Source: Candidatus Cloacimonadota bacterium (GTDB lineage Bacteria; Cloacimonadota; Cloacimonadia; Cloacimonadales; WRIO01). From it: a stretch of DNA of 64,000 nt. Positions within the stretch are counted from its first letter, which is position 1. Each line of letters opens with the position of its first letter. Shown here in pieces: positions 63,293 to 64,000 of the stretch. The notes under the pieces were generated by a model. The model did no database searches. It saw nothing but the letters and a program-made list of their open reading frames with translations, and was not told where the DNA came from. Location of the stretch: the NCBI GenBank assembly GCA_009777575.1, contig WRLO01000004.1, forward strand, positions 1 to 64,000. Direction: 5' to 3'. Position numbers and translations under genes: made by a program.

Positions 63293-64000
63293 TCACATAG
63301 AAGCAGCAATACCCATCGCCATACAGAGCATTTTTGTTTCAGCATTATCAGCTCTGGAAGCTATCAAAATCGGAGCTTTTGTTCCCATAACAACATGAGC
63401 TACTCTATATTTTGCATAATAAGTCAGACTTTTGGCAAAAATATTTCCAGCTTCAATATTGGGAACTATCAGGATATCAGCTTTTCCTGCCACTGGAGAG
63501 TCAATTCCTTTGATTTTTGCTGCATCTAAATCAATAGCGTTATCAAAAGCAAGTGGTCCATCAATGATACAACCTGTAATTTGATTTCTTTGGTTCATTT
63601 TACATATAATGGCAGCATCAAGGGTACAATCCATTTTAGGGTTTACAACTTCAACAGAAGCAAGCAAAGCAACTTTTGGAATTTGGCAATCAAGAGAATG
63701 AGCGACTTTTACAGCATTTTTCACTATCGAAATTTTTTCTTTCAAATCTGGATACATCACAATCCCACCATCTGACATCAAAACAAGCCTATCAGGAGTT
63801 TCATATGCAAATACATCACTCATAACTTCACCAGTTCCGAGTCCTTTTTCTTTATCCAAAACAGCTTTGAGCATGAGAGCAGTATCAGCCTTTCCTTTTA
63901 AGATGATATGAGCTTTTTTTTCATGAATAGTTTCAACAGCTCTTGAACAGGCTTTTGCCATATCAGAACCAGTGTCATCAATTTCAAAAGATTTTGCATA
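63293..64000 (-). CDS. ptb: Phosphate butyryltransferase (partial, 5' end outside the window)
   Basis: Transfers the butyryl group from CoA to phosphate, the step before butyrate kinase in butyrate or branched-acid fermentation. The visible 235 residues match Ptb: TALMLKAVLDKEKGLGTG, VALLASVEVVNPKM, IDGPLAFDNAIDLDAAKIKG (in two blocks), and DSPVAGKADILIVPNIEAGN. The frame is open to the window edge without an RBS at the internal ATG 63961, so the gene begins outside. A phosphate acetyltransferase paralogue is the alternative. Confidence 0.88.
   Translation of the reverse strand, partial: YAKSFEIDDTGSDMAKACSRAVETIHEKKAHIILKGKADTALMLKAVLDKEKGLGTGEVMSDVFAYETPDRLVLMSDGGIVMYPDLKEKISIVKNAVKVAHSLDCQIPKVALLASVEVVNPKMDCTLDAAIICKMNQRNQITGCIIDGPLAFDNAIDLDAAKIKGIDSPVAGKADILIVPNIEAGNIFAKSLTYYAKYRVAHVVMGTKAPILIASRADNAETKMLCMAMGIAASM

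Noticed and set aside
63293-63295. Possible selenocysteine read-through at the TGA stop of ptb
   Set aside because: The product already has the normal Ptb C terminus and the sequence after the TGA offers only a short unrelated extension.

Overview
The window is AT-rich bacterial chromosome that looks like the FCB superphylum, most like Candidatus Cloacimonadota or a relative; this placement is inference. The reasons are: a secreted S8 protease ending in a C-terminal FlgD-Ig/Por-type sorting domain; AAA-ATPase-like/PD-(D/E)XK proteins of the DUF1703 type; a split F-type ATPase operon; promoters of the form TTGACA-N19-NNTTG, resembling the -33/-7 geometry of Bacteroidetes; and intergenic regions full of short hairpin repeats. 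TnaA, phosphate butyryltransferase, a Na+-type ATPase rotor and tRNA-Sec fit an anaerobic amino-acid fermenter. It is motile (flagellar operon).

Layout. 0-2.7 kb: G-rich edge, a MITE, an AAA/PDDEXK gene. 2.7-9.4 kb (minus): hflX, a SpoVG-like gene, then membrane-fusion protein, TolC and an outer-membrane barrel-like protein behind a perfect 7-1-7 Fur-like box. 9.4-10.8 kb: CpoB-like lipoprotein and an FMN-binding protein. 10.8-17.6 kb (minus): flgB-flgC-unknown-fliE-fliF-fliG-fliH-fliI behind a near-perfect sigma-54 promoter. 18-22.8 kb: a membrane phosphoesterase and a four-gene membrane operon of unknown function. 22.9-29.7 kb: AAA/PDDEXK gene, Big2/DUF6273 lipoprotein, an internally deleted copy of the AAA/PDDEXK gene, tnaA, and a tandem pair of coiled-coil nuclease-like genes. 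29.7-33.5 kb: the secreted protease. 34.4-42 kb (minus): DUF362 ferredoxin-like, DUF512 radical SAM, asparagine-synthase-like, SNF2 helicase. 42.1-47 kb (plus): GNAT, PHP, then a compact HDOD/pseudo-receiver operon.

47-53.4 kb is an accessory island with hicAB, two DUF6273 lipoproteins (one frameshifted), an amino-acid permease and four MITE copies, bounded by imperfect direct repeats of the 3' end of the pseudo-receiver gene. 53.4-62.1 kb (minus): PBP4-type carboxypeptidase and an ATP synthase operon (atpI, atpB, VOC gene, fused c, c, b, delta, membrane protein, alpha, gamma) without beta and epsilon. 62.3 kb to the end: tRNA-Sec, tcdA and a partial ptb.

The most unusual system is the ATP synthase rotor: next to a normal two-carboxylate c subunit lies a c-like protein of three fused hairpins in which only the first keeps an ion-binding carboxylate. 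That predicts a hybrid F/V-like c ring. Second-tier novelties are the DUF6273/MITE island, the DUF6754-like membrane operon and the HDOD/pseudo-receiver operon.
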